Source of the DNA: Teichococcus rhizosphaerae
GTDB lineage: Bacteria > Pseudomonadota > Alphaproteobacteria > Acetobacterales > Acetobacteraceae
Reading direction: 5' to 3'
DNA: 64,000 nucleotides
Assembly: GCF_002631185.1 (NCBI RefSeq)
Contig: NZ_PDNU01000007.1
Location: forward strand, 29,364-93,363
The translations under genes and the position numbers were made by a program. Within the stretch, counting starts at the first letter, position 1. Each line of letters begins with the position of its first letter. The notes beneath the pieces were generated by a model that saw nothing but the letters and a program-made list of their open reading frames with translations, was not told the origin of the DNA and made no database searches. Of the stretch, positions 44,189 through 52,531 are shown piece after piece.

Positions 44189-45780
44189 CGACGTCGCATG
44201 TTGTGGTGATCGGCTCGGGCCTGGGCGGGCTGGCGGCGGCGGCGGTGGCCTCGGCGCGCGGCCACCGCGTCACGCTGTTCGACAAGAACCCCTGGCTCGG
44301 CGGCAAGGCGGCGGTGCTGAACCTGCCCGCCAGCGGCGCGGGGAGCCCGGCGGGGGCCAATAGCGGCTTCCGCTTCGACATGGGCCCCACCATCCTGACC
44401 ATGCCGCGCGTGCTGCGCCGCATCTTCGCCGAAGCCGGGCGCGACCAGCAGGCGGAGCTGCCGCTGATCCGGCTCGACCCGCAATGGCGCTGCTTCTTCG
44501 AGGACGGCACGGCGATCGACCTGATGCAGGACGTGCCGGCCATGGCGGAGAGCATGGAGCGCTTCGCCCCCGGCAACGGCGCGGGCTACCGCCGCTTCCA
44601 GGAGGTGGCCACCCACCTGCACGACGTGTCGGAGAAGTTCTTCTTCTGGAAGTCGGTGGAGGGCATCGGCGACACGCTGGACTTCAAGGCCAACTTCCAG
44701 CCCAACACCCTGCGCGACGTGCTGGCGCTGCGCATGGGCCAGAGCGTCGCCCGCGTCATCCGCGGCCATGTGCCGGATGCGCGGCTGGCGCAGATGCTGG
44801 ACCATTACTGCCAGTATGTCGGCTCCTCCCCCTACCTCGCCCCCGCCGTGCTCTGCGGCATCGGCGACATGCAGGCGAGCGAGGGGGTGTGGTACCCGCG
44901 GGGCGGCACCCGCGCCGTGGCCGAGGGGCTGGCCAGGCTGGCCGGCGAGCTGGGCGCCGACCTGCGCCCCGGTGTCGAGGTGACGGGGATCGAGATCGAG
45001 AACGGCGCCGTGCGCGCCGTGCGCGCGGGCGGCGAGCGCATCGCCTGCGACGCCGTCATCTCCAACATGGACGCCATCCGCACCTATGGCGAGCTGGTGG
45101 GCGGCGCGCCGGCGGCGAAGTACAGCCGCAAGAAGTACGAGCCGGCCTGTTCCGGCGTGGTGCTCTATCTCGGCCTGAACAGGCGCTACGAGCACCTGGC
45201 GCACCACGACTTCGTCTTCTCCCGCGACGCCGAGGAGGAGTTCGACGCCATCTACAGGAAGGGCGTCCCCGCGCCCGATCCCACCGCCTATCTCGCGGCG
45301 CCCTCGGCCACCGACCCCACCGTGGCGCCCGAGGGCGGCGAGGCGCTCTACGTGCTGGTCCACACGCCGCACCTGCGCCCCGGCCAGGACTGGAAGCGGA
45401 TGCTGCCGGCCTACCGCCGCACCATCCTCGACAAGCTGAAGCGCACGGCGGGGATGGAGGACATCGAGGAGCGCATCGTGGTGGAGCAGGCCCTCACCCC
45501 GCAGGACATCCACGAGCGCTACAAGGTGCTGGACGGCGCCATCTACGGCCTGGCCAGCCACGGGGTCTGGACCGGCGCCTTCAAGCCGGGCAACCGCTCC
45601 CGCGCGGTGAAGGGCCTCTACCTCGCCGGCGGCGCCGCGCATCCCGGCCCCGGCATGCCCATGGTGATGATGTCCGGCTGGATCGCCGCCGATGCGCTCG
45701 ACCAGGATCTCGGCGGGCGCGGCATGAGCGACGCCGCCCGCGCCGCCGGCGAGCGCGGGGTTCCGCTGGCGGCCGAATGA
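44185..45780 (+). CDS. crtP: C30 carotenoid terminal oxidase CrtP
   Basis: A 531-residue flavoprotein of the same superfamily as CrtN. It matches CrtP of Staphylococcus in remembered landmarks: FDMGPTILTMPRVL, QWRCFFEDGTAIDLMQD, YCQYVGSSPYLAPAVL, SEGVWYPRGGT, ISNMDAIRTYGELV, YEPACSGVVLYLGL, HLAHHDFVFS, YGLASHG and the ending YLAGGAAHPGPGMPMVMMSG. CrtP oxidises the terminal methyl of the C30 polyene to an aldehyde. The N-terminal VVVIGSGLGGLAAAAVASARG binds FAD. Its start and stop both overlap neighbours by 4 bases (ATGA), indicating one translational unit. Confidence 0.78.
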   Translation: MTTSHVVVIGSGLGGLAAAAVASARGHRVTLFDKNPWLGGKAAVLNLPASGAGSPAGANSGFRFDMGPTILTMPRVLRRIFAEAGRDQQAELPLIRLDPQWRCFFEDGTAIDLMQDVPAMAESMERFAPGNGAGYRRFQEVATHLHDVSEKFFFWKSVEGIGDTLDFKANFQPNTLRDVLALRMGQSVARVIRGHVPDARLAQMLDHYCQYVGSSPYLAPAVLCGIGDMQASEGVWYPRGGTRAVAEGLARLAGELGADLRPGVEVTGIEIENGAVRAVRAGGERIACDAVISNMDAIRTYGELVGGAPAAKYSRKKYEPACSGVVLYLGLNRRYEHLAHHDFVFSRDAEEEFDAIYRKGVPAPDPTAYLAAPSATDPTVAPEGGEALYVLVHTPHLRPGQDWKRMLPAYRRTILDKLKRTAGMEDIEERIVVEQALTPQDIHERYKVLDGAIYGLASHGVWTGAFKPGNRSRAVKGLYLAGGAAHPGPGMPMVMMSGWIAADALDQDLGGRGMSDAARAAGERGVPLAAE

Positions 45781-46607
45781 GCCCTGCGAAACCCGGGCCG
45801 GGGGAGGCGCCGCCCCCCCCGGCCGCCGCCGACCCCTTGGAACTCCACTCCGCCCGCCACCTGGAGTTCTACGACTTCATGTTCAGCCGCTTCGCGCGGC
45901 GGCACATGCGGGCGCTGCGGGTGGCGGAATGGGGCATGCCGCGGATCCCCGATGGGCCGCTGGTGGTGTTCGCCAACCACCCCTCCTGGTGGGACGGCGT
46001 GGCCTTCATGCTGCTCTCGCGCCGGCTGTTCCCGGGCCGGCGCATGTTCATCCCGATGGAGGCGGCCGCACTCGCCCGCTACGGCTTCATGCGCCGCCTC
46101 GGCGTGTTCGGCGTGGAGCAGGACAGCGCGCGCGGCGCCGTGGCCTTCCTGCGCGTGGCCGGGCGGGTGCTGGCGCCGGAGCGGCGCGACATGCTCTGGA
46201 TGAACGCCCCCGGCCGCTTCGCCGATGCGCGGGAGCGGCCGGTGCCGGTCGCGCCCGGGCTGGTGCGGCTGCCGGAGCTGGCGCCGCACGCCGCCTTCAT
46301 CCCCCTGGCGCTGGAATACCCCTTCTGGAGCGAGCGCAAGGCCGAGATGCTGGCCGCCTTCGGCACGCCCTTGCCAGGGGCCGCGTTGCAGGCCATGCCT
46401 CGGGACCAAAGGCAGGCGGCGCTGGCCGGGGCGCTGGCCGGCACGATGGACCGGCTGGCCGGGGACGCCATCGCCCGCCGGCCGGAAGGCTTCCGCGTGG
46501 TCGAGCAGGGAGGGGAAGGCATGGGCGGCATCTACGACCTTTGGCGGCGCGGCCGCGCCCTGCTGCGCGGCCGGCGCTTCGACGCCCGGCACGACCCGCG
46601 CGCATGA
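45777..46607 (+). CDS. PlsC-type acyltransferase of the carotenoid operon
   Basis: A 276-residue lysophospholipid-acyltransferase-like protein. The H-x4-D motif occurs in FANHPSWWDGVAFML, followed by MFIPMEAAALARYGFMRRLGVFGVEQD and LWMNAPGRFADARERPVPVAPGLVRL. The usual FPEG signature is altered (NAPGRF region). In staphyloxanthin synthesis CrtO acylates the sugar, but CrtO is of another family; this protein may do the same step, or acylate another lipid. The N-terminus is Pro/Ala-rich. It is coupled to crtP and to the glycosyltransferase by 4-base overlaps, which ties it to the pigment pathway. Confidence 0.72.
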   Translation: MSPAKPGPGEAPPPPAAADPLELHSARHLEFYDFMFSRFARRHMRALRVAEWGMPRIPDGPLVVFANHPSWWDGVAFMLLSRRLFPGRRMFIPMEAAALARYGFMRRLGVFGVEQDSARGAVAFLRVAGRVLAPERRDMLWMNAPGRFADARERPVPVAPGLVRLPELAPHAAFIPLALEYPFWSERKAEMLAAFGTPLPGAALQAMPRDQRQAALAGALAGTMDRLAGDAIARRPEGFRVVEQGGEGMGGIYDLWRRGRALLRGRRFDARHDPRA

Positions 46608-47731
46608 GCGAGGCGGCGAACGGGCTCGCCCAGGGCCTGGCCTGGGCCGCGCTGGGCCTGGCCGCCTTTCCGGCCGTGCTGGGGGCGCTGAACCTGCGGG
46701 GCCTGCGCCGCCCGCGCGGCACGCCCCCCGGCCCCACCCTCGTCTCCATCCTGGTCCCGGCGCGCGACGAGGCGGCCAACATCGCCGCCTGCGTGCAGGC
46801 CGCCCTCGCCAGCGAGGGGGTGGCCGTCGAGGTGCTGGTGATGGACGATGGCAGCCAGGACGGCACCGCCGCCATCGTGCGGGACCTGATGCGGCAGGAT
46901 CGCCGGCTGCGCCTGCTGCCGGCCCCGCCCCTGCCGCCGGGCTGGACCGGCAAGGTGCATGCCTGCGCCCGGCTGGCCGAGGCGGCGCGCGGCACCCACC
47001 TCCTGTTCATCGACGCCGATGTGCGCCTCGCCCCGCACGCCGCCGCCGCCATGGCCGCGCATGCGGAGGACCACGAGATCGCCCTCGTCACCGGCGTGCC
47101 GCGGCAGGAGATCGGCTCGCTGGGCGAGGCGCTGACGGTGCCGGCCATCAACCTGATGATGCTGGGCTACCTGCCGGGCGGCGGGCGCGCCGGCAGCCGC
47201 CGCGCCTCCCTCGCCGCCGCCTGCGGCCAGCTCGTCCTGGTGCAGGCCGCCGCCTATGCGGCGGTGGGCGGCCATGGCGCCGAGCCCGGCATCCTGCATG
47301 ACGGGCTGGCCCTGGCCCGCCGCCTGCGGGGTGGCGGCTTCCGCACCGAGGTGGTGGACGGCGCGCCGCTGGCCCGCTGCCGCATGTATCGCGGCTTCCG
47401 CGAGGGGTGGGACGGCTTCCTGAAGAACGCGCGGGAGGGCATGGCCACGCCGCTCGGCCTGCCGGTCTGGACGGTGCTGCTGGCCGGCGCCCACCTGCTG
47501 CCCTGGCTGCTGCTGCCCTTCACCCCGGCCGCGCTTCCGGCGCTGCTGCTCTCGCTCGGCCTGCGCGCTGCCATCACGGCGCGGATGCGCGAGCTCTGGT
47601 GGACGGTGCCGCTGCACCCCGCCACCGTCGCCGTGGCGCTGGCCATCCAGTGGACAGCGCTGTTGGGCGGCTGGCTCGGCCGGCGCCCCGCCTGGAAGGG
47701 CCGCGCCTACGGCCCTCCCGGCCCCGCGTGA
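46604..47731 (+). CDS. CrtQ-like glycosyltransferase (GT2)
   Basis: A 375-residue membrane glycosyltransferase. An N-terminal hydrophobic segment (GLAWAALGLAAFPAVLGAL) precedes the GT2 domain with VSILVPARDEAANIAACVQAAL, VLVMDDGSQDGTAAIV, GWTGKVHACARLAEAARGTHLLFIDADVRL (metal DAD) and ILHDGLALARRLR. At least two C-terminal membrane segments follow. CrtQ transfers glucose to the carotenoid carboxyl, and this protein has the same domain order. The start overlaps the acyltransferase stop (ATGA), and its own stop overlaps the GTG of the next gene. hpnCD follows. Confidence 0.75.
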   Translation: MSEAANGLAQGLAWAALGLAAFPAVLGALNLRGLRRPRGTPPGPTLVSILVPARDEAANIAACVQAALASEGVAVEVLVMDDGSQDGTAAIVRDLMRQDRRLRLLPAPPLPPGWTGKVHACARLAEAARGTHLLFIDADVRLAPHAAAAMAAHAEDHEIALVTGVPRQEIGSLGEALTVPAINLMMLGYLPGGGRAGSRRASLAAACGQLVLVQAAAYAAVGGHGAEPGILHDGLALARRLRGGGFRTEVVDGAPLARCRMYRGFREGWDGFLKNAREGMATPLGLPVWTVLLAGAHLLPWLLLPFTPAALPALLLSLGLRAAITARMRELWWTVPLHPATVAVALAIQWTALLGGWLGRRPAWKGRAYGPPGPA

Positions 47732-49362
47732 CGCCCTCCCCCGCCGCCGGGGTGCTGGCCGGCCCGCCCACGCGCGGCCCGGGCAGCGAGAACTTCCCCG
47801 TCGCCTCCTGGCTGCTGGCGCCGGCGCTGCGCCGCCCGGTGCTGGCCTTCTACCATTTCGTCCGCGCCGCCGACGACATCGCCGACCATCCCGAGCTGGC
47901 GCCGGAGGAGAAGCTCGCCCGCCTCGCCCGGCTGGAGGCGGCGCTGGACGACCCCGCCACCGCCCTCCCCCTCGCCCGCGCCCTGCATGAGAGCGGCGCC
48001 GGCACGGCCGAGGCGCGCCACATGCTCTCGGCCTTCCGGCAGGACGCCACGCAGCGCCGCTACGGGAGCTGGCCGGCGCTGGAGGATTACTGCGCCCGCT
48101 CCGCCGCCCCCGTGGGCCGGCTGCTGCTGCGCCTGCATGGCGAGACGGATGCCGGGGCCATGGCGGGCGCCGGGGCGCTGGCCGCAGCGCTCCAGGTCCT
48201 GAACCACCTGCAGGACCTCGGCCCCGACCGCGCCGCGCTGGACCGCGTCTACCTGCCGCAGGACTGGATGGCGCTGGCCGGCGGCGAGGTGCGCTTCTTC
48301 GCCGACCCCGCCGCCCGCGCGCCCGTGCTGGACACCGCGCTCGACCGGGTGGAGGCGATGCTGGACCGCGCCGCCAGCCTGCCGCGCCGCCTGGCGAGCC
48401 GCCGCCTGGCGCTGGAATCGGCGGTGACGCTGCACCTCGCCCGCCGCCTGCTGGCCCGGCTGCGCGCGGCGGACCCGCTGGCGGGCCGCGTGGCGCTGTC
48501 CCGCGCCGACATGGCGGCCGCCCTGCTGGCCGCGCCGCGCCGGGGCGGCACCGATGCCGCGCTGGTGCGCGCGCGGGTGCGGCGCGCCCGCTCCTCCTTC
48601 GCGCGCGGCATGGCGGCCACGCACGGCCCGGCGCGGCGCGCCCTCTACGCCGTCTATGCCTTCTGCCGCGCCGTGGACGACATCGCCGACGGCGCCATGC
48701 CCGAGGCCGACAAACGCGCGGCCCTCGCGGAATGGCGGGCCAAGCTGGAGCGGCCGGACTGCCCCCTGTCGCGCGAGCTGTTCTGGGCGCGCGGCGCCTT
48801 CGCCCTGCCGCTGGCGGAATGCCACGCCATGATCGACGGCATGGAGGCCGATGCCGGGCCTGCCCGCCGCATCGCCGACGCGGCGGCGCTGGCGCTCTAT
48901 TGCCGGCAGGTGGCAGGCAGCGTCGGCGCCATGGCGGTGCGGATCTTCGGCGCGCCGGAGGCGGAGGCCTACGGGCTGGCGCTCGGCCACGCCTTCCAGC
49001 TCGTCAACGTGCTGCGCGACATCGACGAGGACGCGGCGCGGGAACGCGTCTATCTGCCGCTTTCCGACCTCGCCGCCGCCGGCCTCCCGCCCGGGGCCCC
49101 CGCCGCCGCACTGGTGGCCGATCCGCGCCTGGCCGCCGTGGCCGGGGCGCTGGCCGCGCGCGCCGAGGCCGCCTTCGCCGAGGCGGCGGCGCTGATGCCG
49201 CCCCATCGCGCGCGGGAACTGAAGCCGGCGCGGCTGATGCTGATGGGCTACCACGCCCTGCTGCGGCGGATGCGGGCGGAGGGCTTCCGGCCGCCGCGCC
49301 GGCGCGCGCGCCTCGGCCGGCGGGAAAAGCTGGCCATGGCGCTGCGGGCCCTGCGGCCTTGA
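47728..49362 (+). CDS. Fused squalene synthase proteins HpnC-HpnD
   Basis: One uninterrupted 544-codon frame encodes two trans-isoprenyl-diphosphate-synthase-like domains that are normally separate proteins. Residues ~1-272 match HpnC: FYHFVRAADDIADHPELAP (first Asp-rich motif, near residue 50) and LNHLQDLGPD with DRVYLPQD (near 158-179). Residues ~276-544 match HpnD: YAVYAFCRAVDDIADG (near 310-322), CRQVAGSVGAMAVRIFG and LVNVLRDIDEDAARERVYLP (near 425-444). HpnD converts two farnesyl-PP to presqualene-PP, and HpnC turns this into hydroxysqualene. GTG 47728 overlaps the previous stop, and hpnE starts in its stop codon. An internal ATG at 48511 could also give HpnD alone. Confidence 0.85.
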   Translation: MTPSPAAGVLAGPPTRGPGSENFPVASWLLAPALRRPVLAFYHFVRAADDIADHPELAPEEKLARLARLEAALDDPATALPLARALHESGAGTAEARHMLSAFRQDATQRRYGSWPALEDYCARSAAPVGRLLLRLHGETDAGAMAGAGALAAALQVLNHLQDLGPDRAALDRVYLPQDWMALAGGEVRFFADPAARAPVLDTALDRVEAMLDRAASLPRRLASRRLALESAVTLHLARRLLARLRAADPLAGRVALSRADMAAALLAAPRRGGTDAALVRARVRRARSSFARGMAATHGPARRALYAVYAFCRAVDDIADGAMPEADKRAALAEWRAKLERPDCPLSRELFWARGAFALPLAECHAMIDGMEADAGPARRIADAAALALYCRQVAGSVGAMAVRIFGAPEAEAYGLALGHAFQLVNVLRDIDEDAARERVYLPLSDLAAAGLPPGAPAAALVADPRLAAVAGALAARAEAAFAEAAALMPPHRARELKPARLMLMGYHALLRRMRAEGFRPPRRRARLGRREKLAMALRALRP

Positions 49363-50582
49363 GCGGCGCCTCCGTCATCCATGTGGCGGGGGCCGGGGTG
49401 GCGGGGCTGGCGGCGGCCTGGGCCTTGTCCGGCCAGGGCCGCCCCGTGGTGCTGCACGAGGCCGCGCCCGGCGCCGGCGGCCGCGCCCGCGCCCTGCCCG
49501 ACGGCACCGACAACGGCACCCATGCCCTGCTCGGCGCCAACCCGGCGGCGCTGGGCTTTCTCCGCGCCATCGGCGCGCGGCAAGGCTGGGTGGCGCCGGA
49601 GCCGGACCGGCTGCCGGTGCTGGACCTGGAAAGCGGCGCGCTGCTGCGGGTGGCGCTCTCGCCGCTCGGCTGGTGGCGGCGCGGCGCACGGCCGCCGGGG
49701 CTGGATATGGGTGGGCTGCTGGCGCTGCTGGCCGCCGCCCGCCCCGGGCGCGGCGGCACGGTGGCCGAGGCCTTCGCCCGGCACCCGGTGCTGCTGCGCG
49801 GCTTCGTCGAGCCGCTGACCCTGGCGGCGCTGAACACCACGCCGGAGGAGGCCGGGCTGCGCCGCCTGGGCGCCGTGCTGCGCCGCATGGGCCGCCCCGG
49901 CGCCTGCCGGCTCTATGTCGCGCGGGACGGGCTGGGGCCGGACCTGGTGCGGCCCGCCCTGGCGGCGCTGGCCGCGCGCGGCGTGGAGATCCGCCTAGGC
50001 GACCGGCTGCGCGGCATCTCCGTGGAAGGCGGCCGCGCCGCCGCCCTGCACTTCGCCGCCGGCACCGAGGTCCTGCCGCCCGGCGCGCGGGCGGTGCTGG
50101 CCACCCCACCCTGGGAAAGCGCGCGGCTGCTGCCGGGGCTGCGCGTGCCGGTCCTGCACGCGCCCATCCTGAACCTGCACTACGCCCATGCCAGCGGAAC
50201 GGGGCCCCGCTTCCTCGGCCTTCTGGGCGGCATCGGGCAGTGGGTGCTGGTGCGGCCGGGCGCCGTGGCGGTGACGGTGAGCGCCGCCGGCGCCGCGCTG
50301 CGAACCCCGCTGGAGGCGCTGGCTGCGCAGGTCTGGGGAGAGCTGCGCCGCGCCGCGCTCGCCGCCGGCCTGCCGGGAGGATGGCCCGACGCGGTGCCGC
50401 CCTGGCGCGCCGTGAAGGAGCAGCGCGCGACGCCGCTGCACGCGCCGGACCAGCCCGCGCCCCCTCCCGTTCTGCCCCTGCCCAACCTGGCCCTGGCCGG
50501 CGACTGGATGGAGCCGGTGCTGCCCGCCACGCTGGAGGCTGCCATCCGCTCCGGCTTCCGCGCCGCGCGGGCGCTTTCCTGA
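49359..50582 (+). CDS. hpnE: Hydroxysqualene dehydroxylase HpnE
   Basis: A 407-residue FAD-dependent oxidoreductase that reduces hydroxysqualene to squalene. It shows HVAGAGVAGLAAAWALSGQG, VLHEAAPGAGGRARALPDGTDNGTHALLGANPAALGFL, EPLTLAALNTTPEEAGLRRLGAVLRR and ending NLALAGDWMEPVLPATLEAAIRSGFRAA. The GTHALLG stretch is HpnE-like rather than CrtI-like. The start is TTG 49359, overlapping the HpnCD stop (TTGA); no ATG is available near the N-terminal motif. Together with HpnCD it supplies squalene to CrtN. No squalene-hopene cyclase gene is in the window. Confidence 0.85.
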   Translation: MSGASVIHVAGAGVAGLAAAWALSGQGRPVVLHEAAPGAGGRARALPDGTDNGTHALLGANPAALGFLRAIGARQGWVAPEPDRLPVLDLESGALLRVALSPLGWWRRGARPPGLDMGGLLALLAAARPGRGGTVAEAFARHPVLLRGFVEPLTLAALNTTPEEAGLRRLGAVLRRMGRPGACRLYVARDGLGPDLVRPALAALAARGVEIRLGDRLRGISVEGGRAAALHFAAGTEVLPPGARAVLATPPWESARLLPGLRVPVLHAPILNLHYAHASGTGPRFLGLLGGIGQWVLVRPGAVAVTVSAAGAALRTPLEALAAQVWGELRRAALAAGLPGGWPDAVPPWRAVKEQRATPLHAPDQPAPPPVLPLPNLALAGDWMEPVLPATLEAAIRSGFRAARALS

Positions 50583-50606
50583 ACCCTTCCGGCCGGAGCC
50601 TGTGCC

Positions 50607-51899
50607 ATGACGGACACCCCCGCCACCGCCCTGGCCGCCCTGCGGGCCGAGACCCGCCACCGCCCCACGCTGCGGGAGCGCCGCGCCCTGCTGGCCGCCC
50701 TGGCGCGCGAGGTGCTGCGCCGGGCGGAGGACTTCGCCGCCGCCGCCGATGCCGATTATGGCGGCCGCTCCTCCGTGGAGACGCTGATCGCCGATGTGCT
50801 GCTGGTGGCGCAGGCGGCACGGCGGGCGCGGCGCTGGCTGTGGTGGTGGGCGCGGCCGCGCCCGGTGCTGGCGCCCTTCCCCTTCCAGCCGGTGCTGGCC
50901 TGGGTGGAGCCGGTGCCGAAGGGCGTGGTGGGGGTGATGGCGCCCTGGAACTACCCCATCCAGCTCGGGCTCTGGCCGCTGGCGGAGGCGATCGCCGCCG
51001 GCAACCGCGTGGTGCTGAAGCCGAGCGAGCACACGCCCCGCACCGCCGCCCTGCTGGCCGAGGTGGTGGAGGCCGCGCTCGGGCCGCGCATGGCCCGGGT
51101 GGTGCAGGGCGATGCGCGGGTGGCCGCCGACTTCGCCGCGCAGCCCTGGGACCATCTGGTGTTCACCGGCGGCACCGCCACCGGCCGCGCGGTGATGCGC
51201 GCCGCCGCCGAGCACCTGACGCCGCTGACGCTGGAATTGGGCGGCAAGTGCCCCGCCCTGGTGCTGCCGGGCGCCGACCTGGCGCGGGCGGCGCGGGCCA
51301 TCCTGGCCGGCAAGGCGGTGAATGCCGGCCAGACCTGCGTGGCGCCCGACACGGTGCTGCTGGTGGGGCACCGGGCGGAGGATTTCGCCGCCGCCTGCCG
51401 CGCCGCCGCCATGCCGGTGGAAACCGCCGTGGCCCCGGCGCAGCGCGCCCGGCAGGCGGCGCTGGCGGCGGGCGGCGAGGCGCTGCCCGGCGGCATGGTG
51501 CTGGTGGCGGACGAGGGCGCGGAGGAGCTGTTCGGCCCCACCCTGGCGGTGCGCGCCGTGCCGGGGCTGGAGGCGGCCATCGCCTGGGTGCGGGCGCGGC
51601 CGGCGCCGCTGGCGCTCTACCTGTTCGGCGCCAGCCGGGCGGAGGCCGCGCTTGTCGCCGCCGGCACGCGCGCCGGCGCGCTGGTGGAGGAGCGCTGCGT
51701 GGAGCACGCGGCCTTTCCCGCCCTGCCCTTCGGCGGCGTCGGCGCCTCGGGCTTTGGGCGCTATCACGGGCGGGCGGGGTTCGAGAGCTTCAGCGACCTG
51801 CGCGCGCGGGTGCGGCACGGCCCCTTCGCCCTGGCGCGCCTGTTCGACCCGCCGCGCAGCGAGCGGGTGCGCAGGCTGGCGCGGCGGTTGCTGCGCTGA
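50607..51899 (+). CDS. Aldehyde dehydrogenase, CrtNc-like (C30 carotenoid aldehyde to acid)
   Basis: A 430-residue aldehyde dehydrogenase of the ALDH3-like size. Catalytic residues are visible: Asn115 in MAPWNYP, Glu210 in LTLELGGKCPA, Cys244 in NAGQTCVAPD; NAD-binding FTGGTATGRAVM. C-terminal PALPFGGVGASGFGRYHGRAGFESFSD is typical. In C30 pathways such an enzyme oxidises diapolycopene aldehydes to the carboxylic acids that are then glycosylated. It lies 24 bases after hpnE as the last gene of the operon. A coniferyl- or fatty-aldehyde substrate is possible on sequence alone; the operon context decides the call. Confidence 0.72.
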   Translation: MTDTPATALAALRAETRHRPTLRERRALLAALAREVLRRAEDFAAAADADYGGRSSVETLIADVLLVAQAARRARRWLWWWARPRPVLAPFPFQPVLAWVEPVPKGVVGVMAPWNYPIQLGLWPLAEAIAAGNRVVLKPSEHTPRTAALLAEVVEAALGPRMARVVQGDARVAADFAAQPWDHLVFTGGTATGRAVMRAAAEHLTPLTLELGGKCPALVLPGADLARAARAILAGKAVNAGQTCVAPDTVLLVGHRAEDFAAACRAAAMPVETAVAPAQRARQAALAAGGEALPGGMVLVADEGAEELFGPTLAVRAVPGLEAAIAWVRARPAPLALYLFGASRAEAALVAAGTRAGALVEERCVEHAAFPALPFGGVGASGFGRYHGRAGFESFSDLRARVRHGPFALARLFDPPRSERVRRLARRLLR

Positions 51900-52168
51900 A
51901 CGGACATCCCGGCCCTCGCGTCTTCATGGCCGGCGCCGCTTTTCCCTTCCCCGTGCTTCCTCCGGATGCCCCGTTCAGGATGCCGGCCGTAAGCATGGCG
52001 GAGCGGGGTGGGATGCAAGAGACCCGTGTGCCTCACATGGCAGAAAAGCCATGCGTCGCCTGATGCTGCACCCGCGAAAAGCGCAGGGCTGAAGCGAGGC
52101 AATCCTCCCTATATTTCCTTTCGCAGCCGCAGCATCGCGGCCTGTTTCAAAGGATCAGGGGTCTACCC
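51900..52168 (+). other. Intergenic region after the carotenoid operon
   Basis: No gene is seen in these 269 bases. A CATGGC/GCCATG hairpin with an AGAAAA loop lies at 52036-52053. An AT-richer patch around 52113 (TATATT) could hold the -10 of a promoter for the small gene downstream. Structured transcript ends are possible, but no clear U-run terminator is present. Confidence 0.4.
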
Positions 52169-52288
52169 ATGTCCGAATTCCTCTTTGTCACTGTCGTTGC
52201 CGCCCTCGTCGGGGGTGGACTGTATGCCCGGTCCCTGATGGACCTGAACTGGCCCGCGGGCCTGCCGCGCATCAGCTCGGCGGAGTAA
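52169..52288 (+). CDS. Small single-pass membrane peptide, 39 residues
   Basis: The reading frame starts at ATG 52169, with AGGGG seven bases upstream, and ends at TAA 52286-52288. It encodes a hydrophobic N-terminal half (FLFVTVVAALVGGGLYARSL) and a short polar tail with DLNWPAG and a Ser-Glu-containing end. One membrane span is predicted. I do not recognise a family. Its codon usage includes several T-ending codons at the start, unlike neighbouring genes. It is a separate unit between the carotenoid operon and tRNA-Leu. A good ribosome-binding site and a preceding AT-rich patch support real expression; small membrane proteins often modulate larger complexes. Confidence 0.5.
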   Translation: MSEFLFVTVVAALVGGGLYARSLMDLNWPAGLPRISSAE

Positions 52289-52395
52289 GCGGCCAACGCC
52301 ACGCAGCGGCCCTCCCCCTCGGGACGGGCGCTGGTCCGGGCGGCGCGGCCCCGAGCCGCGCCCCCGAACTTTTTCCAGGGCTCGCCGGCAGCGGA

Positions 52396-52478
52396 TGCGG
52401 GCGACGGGACTCGAACCCGTACATCCCTGAGGACGGAGGCTTTTAAGGCCTATGCGTCTACCATTCCGCCACGCCCGC
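52396..52478 (-). tRNA. tRNA-Leu (anticodon UAA)
   Basis: On the minus strand the acceptor GCGGGCG (52478-52472) pairs with CGCCCGC (52403-52397) before discriminator A at 52396. The D-arm TGGCGGAATGGTAGACGC, anticodon loop CTTAAAA with anticodon TAA (52445-52443), a long variable arm and the T-loop GGTTCGAGTCC are present. The long variable arm fits leucine. CCA is not encoded. Confidence 0.95.
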
Positions 52479-52531
52479 GCCGCCGCGGCTTCCTGCCACA
52501 GCGGCGGAGTTGGCGAAAGACCTTCTTCCCC

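Noticed and set aside
42599..45780. Two desaturases as C40 CrtI and CrtD
   Set aside because: Internal motifs match the C30 proteins CrtN and CrtP more closely. The operon contains squalene-making HpnCD/HpnE and no phytoene synthase.
52021..52110. Riboswitch ahead of the small membrane peptide
   Set aside because: Only one clear hairpin is visible and no known riboswitch core was recognised.
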